The notes under the pieces were generated by a model, which saw only the letters and a program-made list of their open reading frames with translations, was not told where the DNA came from and made no database searches. The translations under genes were made by a program, and so were the position numbers. Source: Pelagibius sp. Alg239-R121 (lineage in GTDB: Bacteria > Pseudomonadota > Alphaproteobacteria > Kiloniellales > Kiloniellaceae). From it: 64,000 nucleotides of DNA. Shown here piece after piece: positions 32,721 to 41,078 of this stretch. Positions within the stretch are counted from its first letter, which is position 1, and each line of letters begins with the position of its first letter. Location: positions 62,001 to 126,000 of the forward strand of contig NZ_CAMZOF010000005.1 in the NCBI RefSeq assembly GCF_947331435.1, given 5' to 3'.

Positions 32721-33572
32721 TTATAGAGTGGCTTTCGTGGATACGGATTTTCTGCCATGCCTGGTGGCGAAACCCAGGCCAGCCAGTGAAAAGCCGAAAA
32801 GGGCCAGGGTCGCAGGCTCTGCGACACCCACCGCTTGGGCCGTGATGGAAAAGGTGGTTTGCAGCGTATTGGTCAGGCCTTCGAGAGTCAGGAAGCCGAC
32901 GCAGCCTATTGCTGCGCCCGCGGTCAGACAGGCATCGTCCGCGAGCTGGCCCAGGCCTTCGCCGTCGATGGTCAGCGTGTAGATGAAGTCTTCGATCTGG
33001 AAGACCTGCACCAGCGCCTCCGGATTATTGACGATGAAAATGTCGTCACAGGAAGATGTCGAGACAAAGCCGCAATCGCCGGTGTTGCCGGATTCGAAGA
33101 AGCTGATGTCAAACTCCCGCGATCTGATTTCCACCGTCGAATTATCGGGCAGGAACGAGGTTAGTGTGATCTGCGAGAACAAAGTGGCGGAGGTTAAGGT
33201 GACACCGGAAATCGGATTATTCTGATGGACCAGACTTGCCCCGTTGACCGACCCGCCGTTGGTCACCACGTTGGGTGGATCGGTGATCGAAGGGTCAACC
33301 GAAAGCGATGACGGTCCGACCGATCCATCACCCCAGGACAGGACGGTCGGACTGTTTGCAAGCTCGGGATTTCCCGCCGAAGGGACGACGCCTGCAGGTG
33401 AAAAGTCGGTAAACGCCGAATCCACGCGGTAGTTCCATTCGGTAATAAGGGCCGCGTCGGCGCCTGGGATCGTCATTAAGACCAAAGGCAGCGCAGCTGC
33501 CAACGCACCCAGGCAGTTTCTGGCAGGTCTGCCTTTACGCAGGGGTGCGAAATTTTTCGCGAGATTAAACAT
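32721..33572 (-). CDS. THxN-type PEP-CTERM exported protein
   Basis: About 283 residues from ATG 33572, which has AAGGAGG six bases upstream. The signal peptide contains LGALAAALPLVLMTIPGADA. The mature part has ITEWNYRVDSAF, VLSWGDG followed by SSL, and LVHQNNPISG, which correspond to the W, LSWG and (T)HxN features of the THxN family; here Val replaces Thr. Cysteines suggest disulfides. The C-terminus is a PEP-CTERM sorting signal: AEPATLALFGFSLAGLGFATRHGRKS, with PxP-like motif, hydrophobic helix and basic tail. Such proteins are sorted by exosortase to the surface or exopolysaccharide; no exosortase gene is in this window. Confidence 0.85.
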   Translation of the reverse strand: MFNLAKNFAPLRKGRPARNCLGALAAALPLVLMTIPGADAALITEWNYRVDSAFTDFSPAGVVPSAGNPELANSPTVLSWGDGSVGPSSLSVDPSITDPPNVVTNGGSVNGASLVHQNNPISGVTLTSATLFSQITLTSFLPDNSTVEIRSREFDISFFESGNTGDCGFVSTSSCDDIFIVNNPEALVQVFQIEDFIYTLTIDGEGLGQLADDACLTAGAAIGCVGFLTLEGLTNTLQTTFSITAQAVGVAEPATLALFGFSLAGLGFATRHGRKSVSTKATL

Positions 33573-34364
33573 ACTGCCTCCTTGCAGCATTTGAGATGTG
33601 TCCGACCTGTCTCGAAAGTTCGACAAGGGGAGGCGATGAAACGGCCTCGGAAACCAGCAGACGGCGAAGAATCTTCCCCCCTTCGCAGAGCGCTAAAATG
33701 AACCTATGCCTTCAATGCCCCGTGGTTATGTCGCGCGGCCAACACAAAAGGTTCAGAAAATCTTCAATCGAAAGATCCGCTGTAGTGTATTGGCGTAAAT
33801 TCAAGAAGTATTAGGCTTTTATTCCGAGATAAAATCAATAAACAGAATCGAATATCCGTTAATTAACACAAGAACCATAAATATCATTACTATGACATAA
33901 ATAATCTTAGGTTCTGCACAATATAGGCGAACATAAAGCGTCATATATTATTCACGGTGGTGGTGTTTGTTTGTAGAAATATGTTTCGTGTCAGGGATCG
34001 GTTATTTTAAGGGCGTCAGGCGCTACAGGCCGGATAGAGTTTCATTTGCCTCAAGAAACCTACGCTTTCCGACGGAATTCGGCTGATCTGATAGAAATTT
34101 CGTGCCGGGATTTAAGGGCTGCGAAGCGTCTTGACACAAGATTGCCACTGCTGCGGAAAGCCTTGGTTAATAACCGCAATGCAAACTACTTCCCGTTCTG
34201 GAAAACACTCTCGACGGCTCGGGTACTGAAGCCACGGCAAGATGGCAGTGTATGAGTTCTCTCCGGCCTTTCCGGTTGGGAGACGGGGTGGAGACCGGAG
34301 CATTGGATCGGCGCAAAGGGCGTCATGGGATCAAGAAATGAATTCGAGAGACTCAGAGTAGAAG
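33573..34364. other. AT-rich region without a convincing gene
   Basis: Nearly 800 bp. The part from about 33790 to 34010 is strongly AT-rich compared with the rest of the window. The promoter of the PEP-CTERM gene should be near its right-hand start. A 69-codon frame at 34046-34255 shows no family similarity I recognise and no good ribosome-binding site. No repeats or tRNA were seen. Confidence 0.55.
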
Positions 34365-34670
34365 ATGGCAGCAGAGATTGAATGGGTGACCGGGGTCATC
34401 AGAGCCGGAAGAAACTTCGCCGAACATGGCGATGAATACGACTTCTCATGCACAATAAATCGCCGGGGCGACTGGGCGGAATTGATCGGCGGCAACGGTC
34501 AAGTTACCCCCGAGATCTGGCGGGAAGTGAAGGCCGCCCTGATGGCGCAGGGTGTGACCCATGCCCATTGGGACCGATTGAACAACTCTCCGAGATCGAT
34601 CGTAGCGACCAATAAGGACCAGATTTCGGTCCAGCCGGAACAGCAGCATGGCCAGGCCCTCAACGCCTGA
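34365..34670 (+). CDS. Small hypothetical protein
   Basis: A 101-residue soluble protein: VTGVIRAGRNFAEHGDEYDFSCTI begins a probable beta-rich fold, and VTPEIWREVKAALMAQG forms an amphipathic helix, followed by HAHWDRLN. Similar short proteins occur in proteobacterial genomes and some prophages, but I can name no family. Weak GTAGAAG before the ATG. It stands alone beside an AT-rich region, so it may be an acquired gene. Confidence 0.6.
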   Translation: MAAEIEWVTGVIRAGRNFAEHGDEYDFSCTINRRGDWAELIGGNGQVTPEIWREVKAALMAQGVTHAHWDRLNNSPRSIVATNKDQISVQPEQQHGQALNA

Positions 34671-34732
34671 GCGCGTTCTTGTTCATGGCTTGCCGCATCG
34701 CGATGCAGTGTTTCCAAGGAAATGTTGCGGGC

Positions 34733-34762
34733 AAAAAGGAGGGTGTGCGCTACCGCACACCC
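34733..34762 (-). terminator. Hairpin terminator after the isochorismatase-like gene
   Basis: Perfect 9-bp stem GGGTGTGCG/CGCACACCC with a 4-base loop (34741-34762). On the minus strand it is followed by TCCTTTTT. It lies about 105 nt past the stop of the gene at 34867. Confidence 0.65.
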
Positions 34763-34832
34763 CCAAGTTCTACCATCAATTCTATGTTGCTAGCCTGCGT
34801 GGGCTTACCTCCGCTTGGCTACTGGCGTGATT

Positions 34833-34851
34833 GTTTCAGTTAAAATGAAAC
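34833..34851. repeat. Short palindrome GTTTCA/TGAAAC
   Basis: GTTTCA (34833-34838) and TGAAAC (34846-34851) flank a 7-base AT-rich loop, within a GATT...GTTCAG frame that loosely resembles the dispersed palindrome at 47636. It may be a distant copy or simply part of a 3'UTR. Confidence 0.35.
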
Positions 34852-34866
34852 GTTCAGGTTCCGGAT

Positions 34867-35703
34867 TTAGGCGCCGGCGTTCTGGATCCGCTTAACGGCG
34901 TCATCGGTCGACCAAAGTGCATTGGCGACGTAGCGGAAATTGATCAGCGCGGCGAGATAGCCGTCGCCTTCCGGCAACTTTGCGCCCGCGGTCGCGTCAC
35001 GGACCACGGCGACTTCGTAGCCCTGTTCCAGCAGTTCGTAGAGATGCGCCTGGACGCAGAGGTTGGCCGACATGCCCGCCAGGATGACCTTGCTCACACC
35101 CGATTTTCGTAATTGAAGGCTCAGGTCGTTGACCTCTGGTCCGTAGACTTTGTGCGGGCTGGCGATAATGGTCTTGCCGTCGTTGATGTATTCCTTGAAC
35201 TCGGGCATGAAGTCAGCGCCCGAGCCGTCGAAATCGGTCAGATCGAGCGGACCTTTGCGGTCAAACATGCCGATCGAGTGCATCAGCTTTTCCAGTGGGC
35301 CTTCGAACTTCCAGCCATGATCGGTTGGATAGTAATAGTGCGGCGAGATCGCGACCGTCATGCCGGAGTCTTTGGCAGCCTTGAACAAGCGGCCGATATT
35401 GGGAACCGTGTTGTGCTCGGTGACGCTTTCCCCCACGACCTTCCAGGTCACGCCCTTCGGACTCAGGAAGTCGATCTGAGGATCAATGACCACCAGTGCC
35501 GTGTCGTTCAGGGAGATGGCAACATCGGTTGCGGGCAGCGCGCCTTCTGCCGGATCGGCATAAGCGCTTTTATCGCCGGCCTGGGCTGCGGTTGCGAAGC
35601 CGGCGGACGCGGCGACTGCAGTCGCGGCTACGGCGCTTGCTTTCAGCATGTCCCGGCGGCCGAGTTTTTTTTCCTCGTCCGAGTGATGATCGCAGCATGA
35701 CAT
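34867..35703 (-). CDS. Exported isochorismatase-family cysteine hydrolase
   Basis: A 278-residue protein. The N-terminus MSCCDHHSDEEKKLGRRDML with the following Ala-rich stretch looks like a Tat-type signal (RR then hydrophobic segment, AQA cleavage near residue 42). The hydrolase domain has LVVIDPQIDFLSP (catalytic Asp), a Lys in the ASPHKVYGPE region and the nucleophilic Cys in LAGMSANLCVQAHLYELLEQGYEVAVVRDA. AGAGGAGG precedes the ATG. Family members hydrolyse amides, isochorismate or related compounds; substrate unknown. A periplasmic location would be unusual for the family. The AraC regulator gene is divergent. Confidence 0.88.
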   Translation of the reverse strand: MSCCDHHSDEEKKLGRRDMLKASAVAATAVAASAGFATAAQAGDKSAYADPAEGALPATDVAISLNDTALVVIDPQIDFLSPKGVTWKVVGESVTEHNTVPNIGRLFKAAKDSGMTVAISPHYYYPTDHGWKFEGPLEKLMHSIGMFDRKGPLDLTDFDGSGADFMPEFKEYINDGKTIIASPHKVYGPEVNDLSLQLRKSGVSKVILAGMSANLCVQAHLYELLEQGYEVAVVRDATAGAKLPEGDGYLAALINFRYVANALWSTDDAVKRIQNAGA

Positions 35704-35956
35704 TGGGTGTCCTCCTCTTGGTGAAAGTGATACCTCAAAGCTAATGACTGCCAGGTGCCTTTTGGTCGCTAAGCTGTGCCCGATCGTCCAAGCCGGCTTG
35801 AATGCAGTCTCAATCTGCTTGATCGTAGAGTGGGGCGTGGCGTGTGACGCAAGATGGCGTCGCCCGGGGGCGCGATCTTTGAGGATTAGCCCTCGGGGGG
35901 TTGGACTCTTGGAATAGCCATTCGGAGTTGGGGCTGAGAAAAAAGGGGGCGTCAGG

Positions 35957-36871
35957 GTGTTGAGTCTGGATCGCGTACTTGACGGGCTGGTCGTGGACGT
36001 CGAGCCTTTTGCGCTTTGTGAAGTGCGCGGCGAAGGCAGACTCGAGGTCGGTTGCCAGGATCGGGCGACACTCCATTATGTGATCGCCGGCACAGGTGCG
36101 TTTCGTGTCGCCGCCTGGCCGGATATCTCGGCAAAGGCGGGCACGGTCGTCATTATTCCGCCTGCGGTACCGCACCGACTACGTGCCGGCGGACAGGGCG
36201 GGGCCGTACTACCGCATTGCATGCCGTTGGAACCGGGTTGGGCGCACCGGAGCGCGGGTGATGGCGAAGAGGGAGTCCTGGTGACCTGCGGCAGGATCCG
36301 GGCGAGTTACCGGGATGTTGAGGGCGTCTTTAATTATCTGCATGAACCGATTGTGACCGATCTCGCGCATAATGAGGGGTTAGGTCATGCGCTCACCCAG
36401 ATTCTCAATGAATTTGCGTCTCCCAGGCCCGGCAGCCGTGCGCTGATCAGGGCCTTGATGCAACAGCTGCTCATCATGCTCCTGCGCGAGCATTGTGTCG
36501 GCGGGCAATGTCACATTCCCTGGATGGCGGCGGCTCAGGACGAGCGCCTATGGGCGGCGACCGGCTATATCTTCGGCAACCCCGAAGCCGCCCATTCGCT
36601 CGATGCATTGGCGGAGCGCGCCGGAATGAGCCGTTCGAGTTTCGCCGAACGTTTCAAAAACACCTTCGGCCGTGGCCCGATGGATCTGGTGCGCGAACTG
36701 CGCCTGGTGCAGGCCGCGCAGCTGCTGACAAATTCGGACATTCCGGTCAAGACGGTGGCGGAACAGGTCGGTTATGACAGCCGAAGCTATTTCAGCCGGG
36801 CTTTCCGGGATGCGTTCGGGTTGTCGCCGGCGGACTATCGCTTGCAACAGCAATCTGATGGCGAGTTGTAG
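35957..36871 (+). CDS. AraC family transcriptional regulator with cupin sensor
   Basis: A 304-residue regulator. The N-terminal cupin_6-type sensor domain has TLHYVIAGTGAFRV, GTVVIIPPAVPHRLRAG. The C-terminal double helix-turn-helix is typical of AraC/XylS: HSLDALAERAGMSRSSFAERFKNTFGRGPMDLVRELRLVQAAQLL and a second HTH, IPVKTVAEQVGYDSRSYFSRAFRDAFGLSPADYR. The GTG start follows AAAGGGGG. It is divergent from the isochorismatase-family gene with a 250-bp gap, which suggests it controls that gene or itself (inference). Confidence 0.93.
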   Translation: MLSLDRVLDGLVVDVEPFALCEVRGEGRLEVGCQDRATLHYVIAGTGAFRVAAWPDISAKAGTVVIIPPAVPHRLRAGGQGGAVLPHCMPLEPGWAHRSAGDGEEGVLVTCGRIRASYRDVEGVFNYLHEPIVTDLAHNEGLGHALTQILNEFASPRPGSRALIRALMQQLLIMLLREHCVGGQCHIPWMAAAQDERLWAATGYIFGNPEAAHSLDALAERAGMSRSSFAERFKNTFGRGPMDLVRELRLVQAAQLLTNSDIPVKTVAEQVGYDSRSYFSRAFRDAFGLSPADYRLQQQSDGEL

Positions 36872-37048
36872 CGCTGGCGGTTCATTCAGACGCTTCTGCG
36901 TTTCACCGCACGAGAGGAGTTCCGGATTAGGCGCAATCACTCCGGGTGATCCCGTCGGCCCGGTGAACCGACTCCGACCATATGAGTTGTGGCGGATTCG
37001 CATGTTTTGACGAAACCAAGTTGTGGTTCCCAGAAAACATGACCCGTT

Positions 37049-37867
37049 CTAGGCCGCAGTGGCTTCCCGGTTTCCGTTGCGTTTTTGCTGGGCGGCTTCT
37101 CTCGAAGCGCGCAGCCAATCGCTTGTGCGGAGAAAGCGCCAGACGGATGCTGGCGGAATATTCAGGCGCGCGCGCGAAACTTTTTGTGCACGCAATCCCA
37201 ATGCTGCAAGCCGTCTTTGCGAGACCGGTGATACCGGTCCATAGGTAAACTGAATGAAGTCGCCGTCCCGGCCAACCAACCGGAAGCTTTCTTCTAATAG
37301 CGTTTCCTGAAACTCGGGTGGCATCGAGAGCAGCGGCAGACCGGAGACAATTGAGCCCACATCGCCACGATATTCAACGCCAAGTGTTTTCAGTGCTTTC
37401 ACGGCGTCCATATTGAGAATCCGCACTTGCGGAAAGCGTGCCGCCAGTACCCGGTAAAGCCGACGGTCGCGTTCGATGACAACGAGCTGCTCAGGAGGAA
37501 GACCGCTGTCCAACAGGGCCTGTGTGATGCTCCCGGTCCCGCCGCCTAGTTCGATGACGAGACGGCCGGATTCGCTGTCGCTGGCTTTCGCCATGGCCCT
37601 TGCCAATTCACGACCGCTCGGCATGACCGCGCCGATTGCAAAGGGGTTGCGCAACCATTGTCGAAAGAACACCCAGTTCGCCTTGTTGCGGCTCCGTTTC
37701 ATATCGCTTTGCGTTCCATCTTGATGACGGGCTTCGAGGCCGGCGAAGTCGCGTACGGCGGCGAAGGTTTGCGGAAATTTTAGTCGTTGTAGAAACAAAT
37801 CAATGGCCCAGTGCTGCAAATTCCGAGCTGCGAATCGCATTGTATCCAATGTCTTAAGTTGAATCAT
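37049..37867 (-). CDS. PmtA-like SAM-dependent methyltransferase
   Basis: A class I methyltransferase resembling bacterial phospholipid N-methyltransferase PmtA. NPFAIGAVMPSGRELARAMA and VIELGGGTGSITQALLDSG (SAM motif I) are diagnostic, followed by VVIERDRRLYRVLAARFP and a SGLPLLSMPP loop. An alternative start at 37702 would give a usual-length protein of 217 residues, but codons 35-50 of the longer frame look coding, so an extension of 45-55 residues (start 37840 or 37867) is possible. PmtA methylates phosphatidylethanolamine towards phosphatidylcholine; it acts at the membrane surface. Downstream of, but 110 bp from, the SDR gene on the same strand. Confidence 0.85.
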   Translation of the reverse strand: MIQLKTLDTMRFAARNLQHWAIDLFLQRLKFPQTFAAVRDFAGLEARHQDGTQSDMKRSRNKANWVFFRQWLRNPFAIGAVMPSGRELARAMAKASDSESGRLVIELGGGTGSITQALLDSGLPPEQLVVIERDRRLYRVLAARFPQVRILNMDAVKALKTLGVEYRGDVGSIVSGLPLLSMPPEFQETLLEESFRLVGRDGDFIQFTYGPVSPVSQRRLAALGLRAQKVSRARLNIPPASVWRFLRTSDWLRASREAAQQKRNGNREATAA

Positions 37868-37978
37868 GCTTCGGGTGCAAAAGTCCAGTGCTGGTTTTGT
37901 GGCGGCCTAGTTACTGATTGTTGAATGTGGGTTTGGTGCTTGGTTTTACAAGCGGGTCCAATGGCTGAAGACCTGAGT

Positions 37979-38722
37979 CTAATATGTGGCCCGGCCGCCT
38001 GACAGATCGAATACGGCACCGCTATTAAAACTGCAGGCGGTCGAGCAGAGCCACAACACCAGCTCTGCGGCTTCGTCGGATTCTCCAAGCCGTTTCATCG
38101 GCGATTTGTCGATCATGGTCTGCACATGTTCCGGAGTCATTTGATCCAGGATCGCTGTACGAATGGCTGCCGGGGCAATGCAGTTGACCCGAATATCGGT
38201 GCCCGCAAGCTCCTTACCCAGTGATTTTGTGAACGCCATCACGCCCGCTTTGGCTGCGCTGTAGGCGGAGGCGTTGGGGGTGCCTTCTTTTCCTGCGAGC
38301 GAGGCCATGTTCACAATCCGTCCAAAGCCCTGATTTTGCATCACAGGCACGACCGCGCGGCAGATCTTGAAGGTCCCGACCAGGTTCACGTCGATTACGG
38401 CCTGCCATTTGTCTGCGGAGTAGGCGGCCACAGGGACGGTGGGGCCTGAAAAACCGGCATTGTGGCTGAGGAAATCGATACGGCCATGACGGGAAAGCGT
38501 CTGGGCAACGGCCGTTTCTATTGCAGTTAAATCCGTGACGTCGACATCGTAGAAATCATGTTCGAAGCCCAGGGCTTCAGGTTCCTCCAGGTCCCACACG
38601 ACCACCGTTGCACCGGCGTTATGGAGTTTCCTGGCGATCGCGGCACCGATGCCGTTTGCACCTCCGGTGACCACTGCGACACGGCCTTCAAATCCGTAGC
38701 TCACGTCTGGCATCTGCGTCAT
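37979..38722 (-). CDS. SDR family oxidoreductase
   Basis: About 247 residues. Classical short-chain dehydrogenase: VAVVTGGANGIGAAIARKL (TGxxxGIG), DFLSHNAGFSG (NAG), NMASLAGKEGTPNASAYSAAKAGV giving Ser and YxxxK catalytic residues, and the C-terminal SGAVFDLSGGRATY. Likely NAD(P)-dependent alcohol/ketone oxidoreductase. Starts four bases after the cupin gene stop, so it is the third gene of an operon with that gene and another SDR, under the divergent IclR regulator. Confidence 0.93.
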   Translation of the reverse strand: MTQMPDVSYGFEGRVAVVTGGANGIGAAIARKLHNAGATVVVWDLEEPEALGFEHDFYDVDVTDLTAIETAVAQTLSRHGRIDFLSHNAGFSGPTVPVAAYSADKWQAVIDVNLVGTFKICRAVVPVMQNQGFGRIVNMASLAGKEGTPNASAYSAAKAGVMAFTKSLGKELAGTDIRVNCIAPAAIRTAILDQMTPEHVQTMIDKSPMKRLGESDEAAELVLWLCSTACSFNSGAVFDLSGGRATY

Positions 38723-38726
38723 CCGT

Positions 38727-39254
38727 CTAACGAATGAACTGCTGAACGTAGTCGGCGCCCAGACCGACCTCTTCATAGTGCGCACGGCACATGTCGATTT
38801 TGGTGAAGACGTCTTCGTATCCGAGATGTTTGCCGTAAGGGTCGACGTAATACATCACGCCGTTGACCTGAAAAAAGGTGATCATCTCTTCAACATCGTC
38901 GGGCACGATCAGGGTGTGCGTTTCACCCGGCGGCTCGTAGACGTAGCTGCCTTCCCGGGCCTCCCAGTCGTGTTCAAGATAATGCCAGCGGCCTTTCAGG
39001 ACGAAACCATGTACAGCGTTGGCATGACGGTGGCGCGACAGTACACCGGATTTTCTGACCTTCAGTAAAGTCACCCAGTAGCCCTGGGACACATTGAGGC
39101 AAAGCGGCCGGAAATAGACGTTCTCGGCCTGCTTTACCCAAAGCCGTTCGTCCTCTGAATTTGCATCGGGAACGATGATCTCGGGCAGGGCGTCCGGCGG
39201 CATGGGCAATTGGTAGGGTATGCGTGCTGTTTCATCTTTTTCGGCAAGAGGCAT
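38727..39254 (-). CDS. Cupin protein, 2,4'-dihydroxyacetophenone dioxygenase family
   Basis: About 175 residues from ATG 39254 (AGAGAG upstream). A single cupin barrel: GVLSRHRHANAVHGFVLKGRWHYLEHDWEAREGSYVYEPPGETHTLIV, with metal-ligand candidates in HRHANAVHG, the E of the second strand and H of ETHTL. The ending YVDPYGKHLGYEDV is a family feature. 2,4'-dihydroxyacetophenone dioxygenase cleaves an aliphatic-aromatic C-C bond with Fe(II), but many relatives are of unknown substrate. Between two SDR genes in one operon; this suggests a short catabolic route for an oxygenated aliphatic or aromatic compound (inference). Confidence 0.85.
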   Translation of the reverse strand: MPLAEKDETARIPYQLPMPPDALPEIIVPDANSEDERLWVKQAENVYFRPLCLNVSQGYWVTLLKVRKSGVLSRHRHANAVHGFVLKGRWHYLEHDWEAREGSYVYEPPGETHTLIVPDDVEEMITFFQVNGVMYYVDPYGKHLGYEDVFTKIDMCRAHYEEVGLGADYVQQFIR

Positions 39255-39321
39255 GGGTTCGGTCTCTCTATTCAAAATGATTTTTTTTTGGGCGGGCGGA
39301 CTTTCTTTCCCGACCGGACGG

Positions 39322-40041
39322 TCACATTGCGGCGTAGCCACCATCAACGTTCAGCAAAGTACCGGTAATGTAGGATGCGGCATCACCCGCCAGAAACAGC
39401 GCGGGTCCGATCAATTCTTCCGGCTTGCCCCAGCGCGCCATCGGCGTGCGTCCCATGATGGCGGCATTGCGTTCTTCGTCGCCTCGAAGGTCGTGAGTGA
39501 GCGGCGTGGCGATCCAGCCGGGGGCCAGGGCGTTTACCCGGATCGAGTCCTTCGCATAGGCGATCGCGAGCGACTTGGTGAGCTGGGCAATACCGCCTTT
39601 GGACGCGGCATATCCGGGCACCAGGCCACCGCCAAAGTAACTAAGCATCGATGCGATGTTGATGATGCAGCCTTGGCTCTCGGCAAGTTTCGTCCGGGAT
39701 TCGGCGCAAACCCGCATCGCACCGTTCAGGTTGATGTTGACGACCGAAGAGAAAACCTCCGGATCAAGTTCCTCGCCGCGGCGAATTACCCCTGCCGCGT
39801 TGATCACGACATCAAGCCGTTCGCAACCGGATATCAGTTGTTCTATCGAATTCTGGTCGCAGACATCGAGGCTGTGAAACGTGATGCTCTCGGTTCCGTC
39901 GGGCAAGTCACCAAGACCTGCTGCCGCAACCTTGTAGCCGGCCTGTGCAAAACCTTGCGCCAGCGCCAGACCGATTCCGCTGGTCCCACCGGTGACAAAT
40001 GCTGTGCGGCGTTTCTGAAGCTTGTGATCGTTGCTGGACAT
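39322..40041 (-). CDS. SDR family oxidoreductase
   Basis: A 239-residue short-chain dehydrogenase: AFVTGGTSGIGLALAQGFA, DVVINAAGVIRRGEELDPE (NAAG), INIASMLSYFGGGLVPGYAASKGGIAQL (Ser and YxxxK), and ending ITGTLLNVDGGYAAM. First gene of the operon SDR-cupin-SDR. It faces the IclR regulator across a 150-bp gap that contains a perfect TGTCCA/TGGACA palindrome. Substrate unknown; the two SDRs of this operon share only family motifs, so they probably perform different steps. Confidence 0.93.
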   Translation of the reverse strand: MSSNDHKLQKRRTAFVTGGTSGIGLALAQGFAQAGYKVAAAGLGDLPDGTESITFHSLDVCDQNSIEQLISGCERLDVVINAAGVIRRGEELDPEVFSSVVNINLNGAMRVCAESRTKLAESQGCIINIASMLSYFGGGLVPGYAASKGGIAQLTKSLAIAYAKDSIRVNALAPGWIATPLTHDLRGDEERNAAIMGRTPMARWGKPEELIGPALFLAGDAASYITGTLLNVDGGYAAM

Positions 40042-40063
40042 GCTGTGCTTTTGTTGTTCAAAT

Positions 40064-40080
40064 TGTCCAATATATGGACA
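40064..40080. promoter_or_regulatory. Candidate IclR operator
   Basis: A perfect palindrome TGTCCA-N5-TGGACA with an AT spacer, 22 bp upstream of the SDR start and in the gap shared with the iclR gene. Spacing and position fit an operator controlling both divergent units. Protein identity is inferred from the neighbour. Confidence 0.65.
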
Positions 40081-40192
40081 TACGTCTAATTTATGATAAG
40101 TTGAAAGAATGCCTGCCTTTTGTCAATGAGTTCAGGCGGCACAGTCCTGCCTTTTTCGAAAACTGTATTGAATCGCTCCAGTACGTCGGCGG

Positions 40193-40996
40193 ATGGAAGT
40201 CTTGACGGTGAACAATAGAATTCTTGGGACGCAGAGTTTTTCACGGAGCATCGCTGTCCTGCAGTTGATCTCCGAGCGGGACTCGCCGTCCGTATCCGAC
40301 CTCCTGAAGCTGTGCGATCTGACGCGCCCGACGCTCTACCGCATTCTGGCGTCTCTGGAAGCAGAAGGGCTGATCCAGCAGACGAGCGATAAACGCTATA
40401 GGCTCGGAGCCCGTTTGGTTGGACTGGCGCACAAGGCGCTTGCCCAGATGGATTTGCGAAGTCTGGCCCGTCCATCGCTAGAGATGCTTCGGGACGACAC
40501 CGGTGAAACGGTGCATCTGGCGGTCCGGAACCGCGAGCAGATGATCTACATCGACAAGATCGAAAGCCGCGAAGTCGTGCGCATGGCATCAACGATCGGA
40601 ACGCCGGTTCCGTTTCATTCCAGCTCGGTCGGCAAAGCCTATCTTTCCGCAATGCCGCATGAAGACGCCCTTGCCCTTCTGGATCGGCTCCCGCTTGATG
40701 CGGTGACGGATCAAACGAACACCGATCGTGATCGTCTAAAGCGTTTCATGATCAGGGCAGATGAATTGGGCTATGCCTACGACGATCAGGAGAACGAAAA
40801 GGATATCGTTTGTTTCGGGGCGGCTATCAGGGATGTTTCCGGTGGGCCGGTCGCTGCGGTGAGCGTTTCAGTCCCTCTCTTCCGCCTGCGCGATGATCGT
40901 CGTTTTTATTGGCGGGCGTTGTTGCGCCATACAGCCGAGATTTCGGCACGGTTAGGTTATTCAGATCTACTTGGTGACGTTCGAATGGGATCTTGA
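40193..40996 (+). CDS. IclR family transcriptional regulator
   Basis: A 267-residue regulator. N-terminal winged helix: QSFSRSIAVLQLISERDSPSVSDLLKLCDLTRPTLYRILASLEAEGLI (about residues 14-61). The C-terminal IclR effector domain has LAVRNREQMIYIDKIESREVVRM, PFHSSSVGKAYLSAMP and ISARLGY. IclR regulators sense small organic acids or aromatics. Divergent from SDR-cupin-SDR, which it probably controls. ATG at 40193; no strong ribosome-binding site, and TTG/GTG alternatives follow closely. Confidence 0.93.
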   Translation: MEVLTVNNRILGTQSFSRSIAVLQLISERDSPSVSDLLKLCDLTRPTLYRILASLEAEGLIQQTSDKRYRLGARLVGLAHKALAQMDLRSLARPSLEMLRDDTGETVHLAVRNREQMIYIDKIESREVVRMASTIGTPVPFHSSSVGKAYLSAMPHEDALALLDRLPLDAVTDQTNTDRDRLKRFMIRADELGYAYDDQENEKDIVCFGAAIRDVSGGPVAAVSVSVPLFRLRDDRRFYWRALLRHTAEISARLGYSDLLGDVRMGS

Positions 40997-41078
40997 ATCT
41001 TCGGAGCACTTACGGAATGCTCCCGCGTTCATCAAGACGCTTAGCCACGCGAATCCAACCACCTGCAAGGTCTGAGAA

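Noticed and set aside
34046-34255. 69-codon frame in the AT-rich region
   Set aside because: No ribosome-binding site and no known fold; composition matches the non-coding surroundings.
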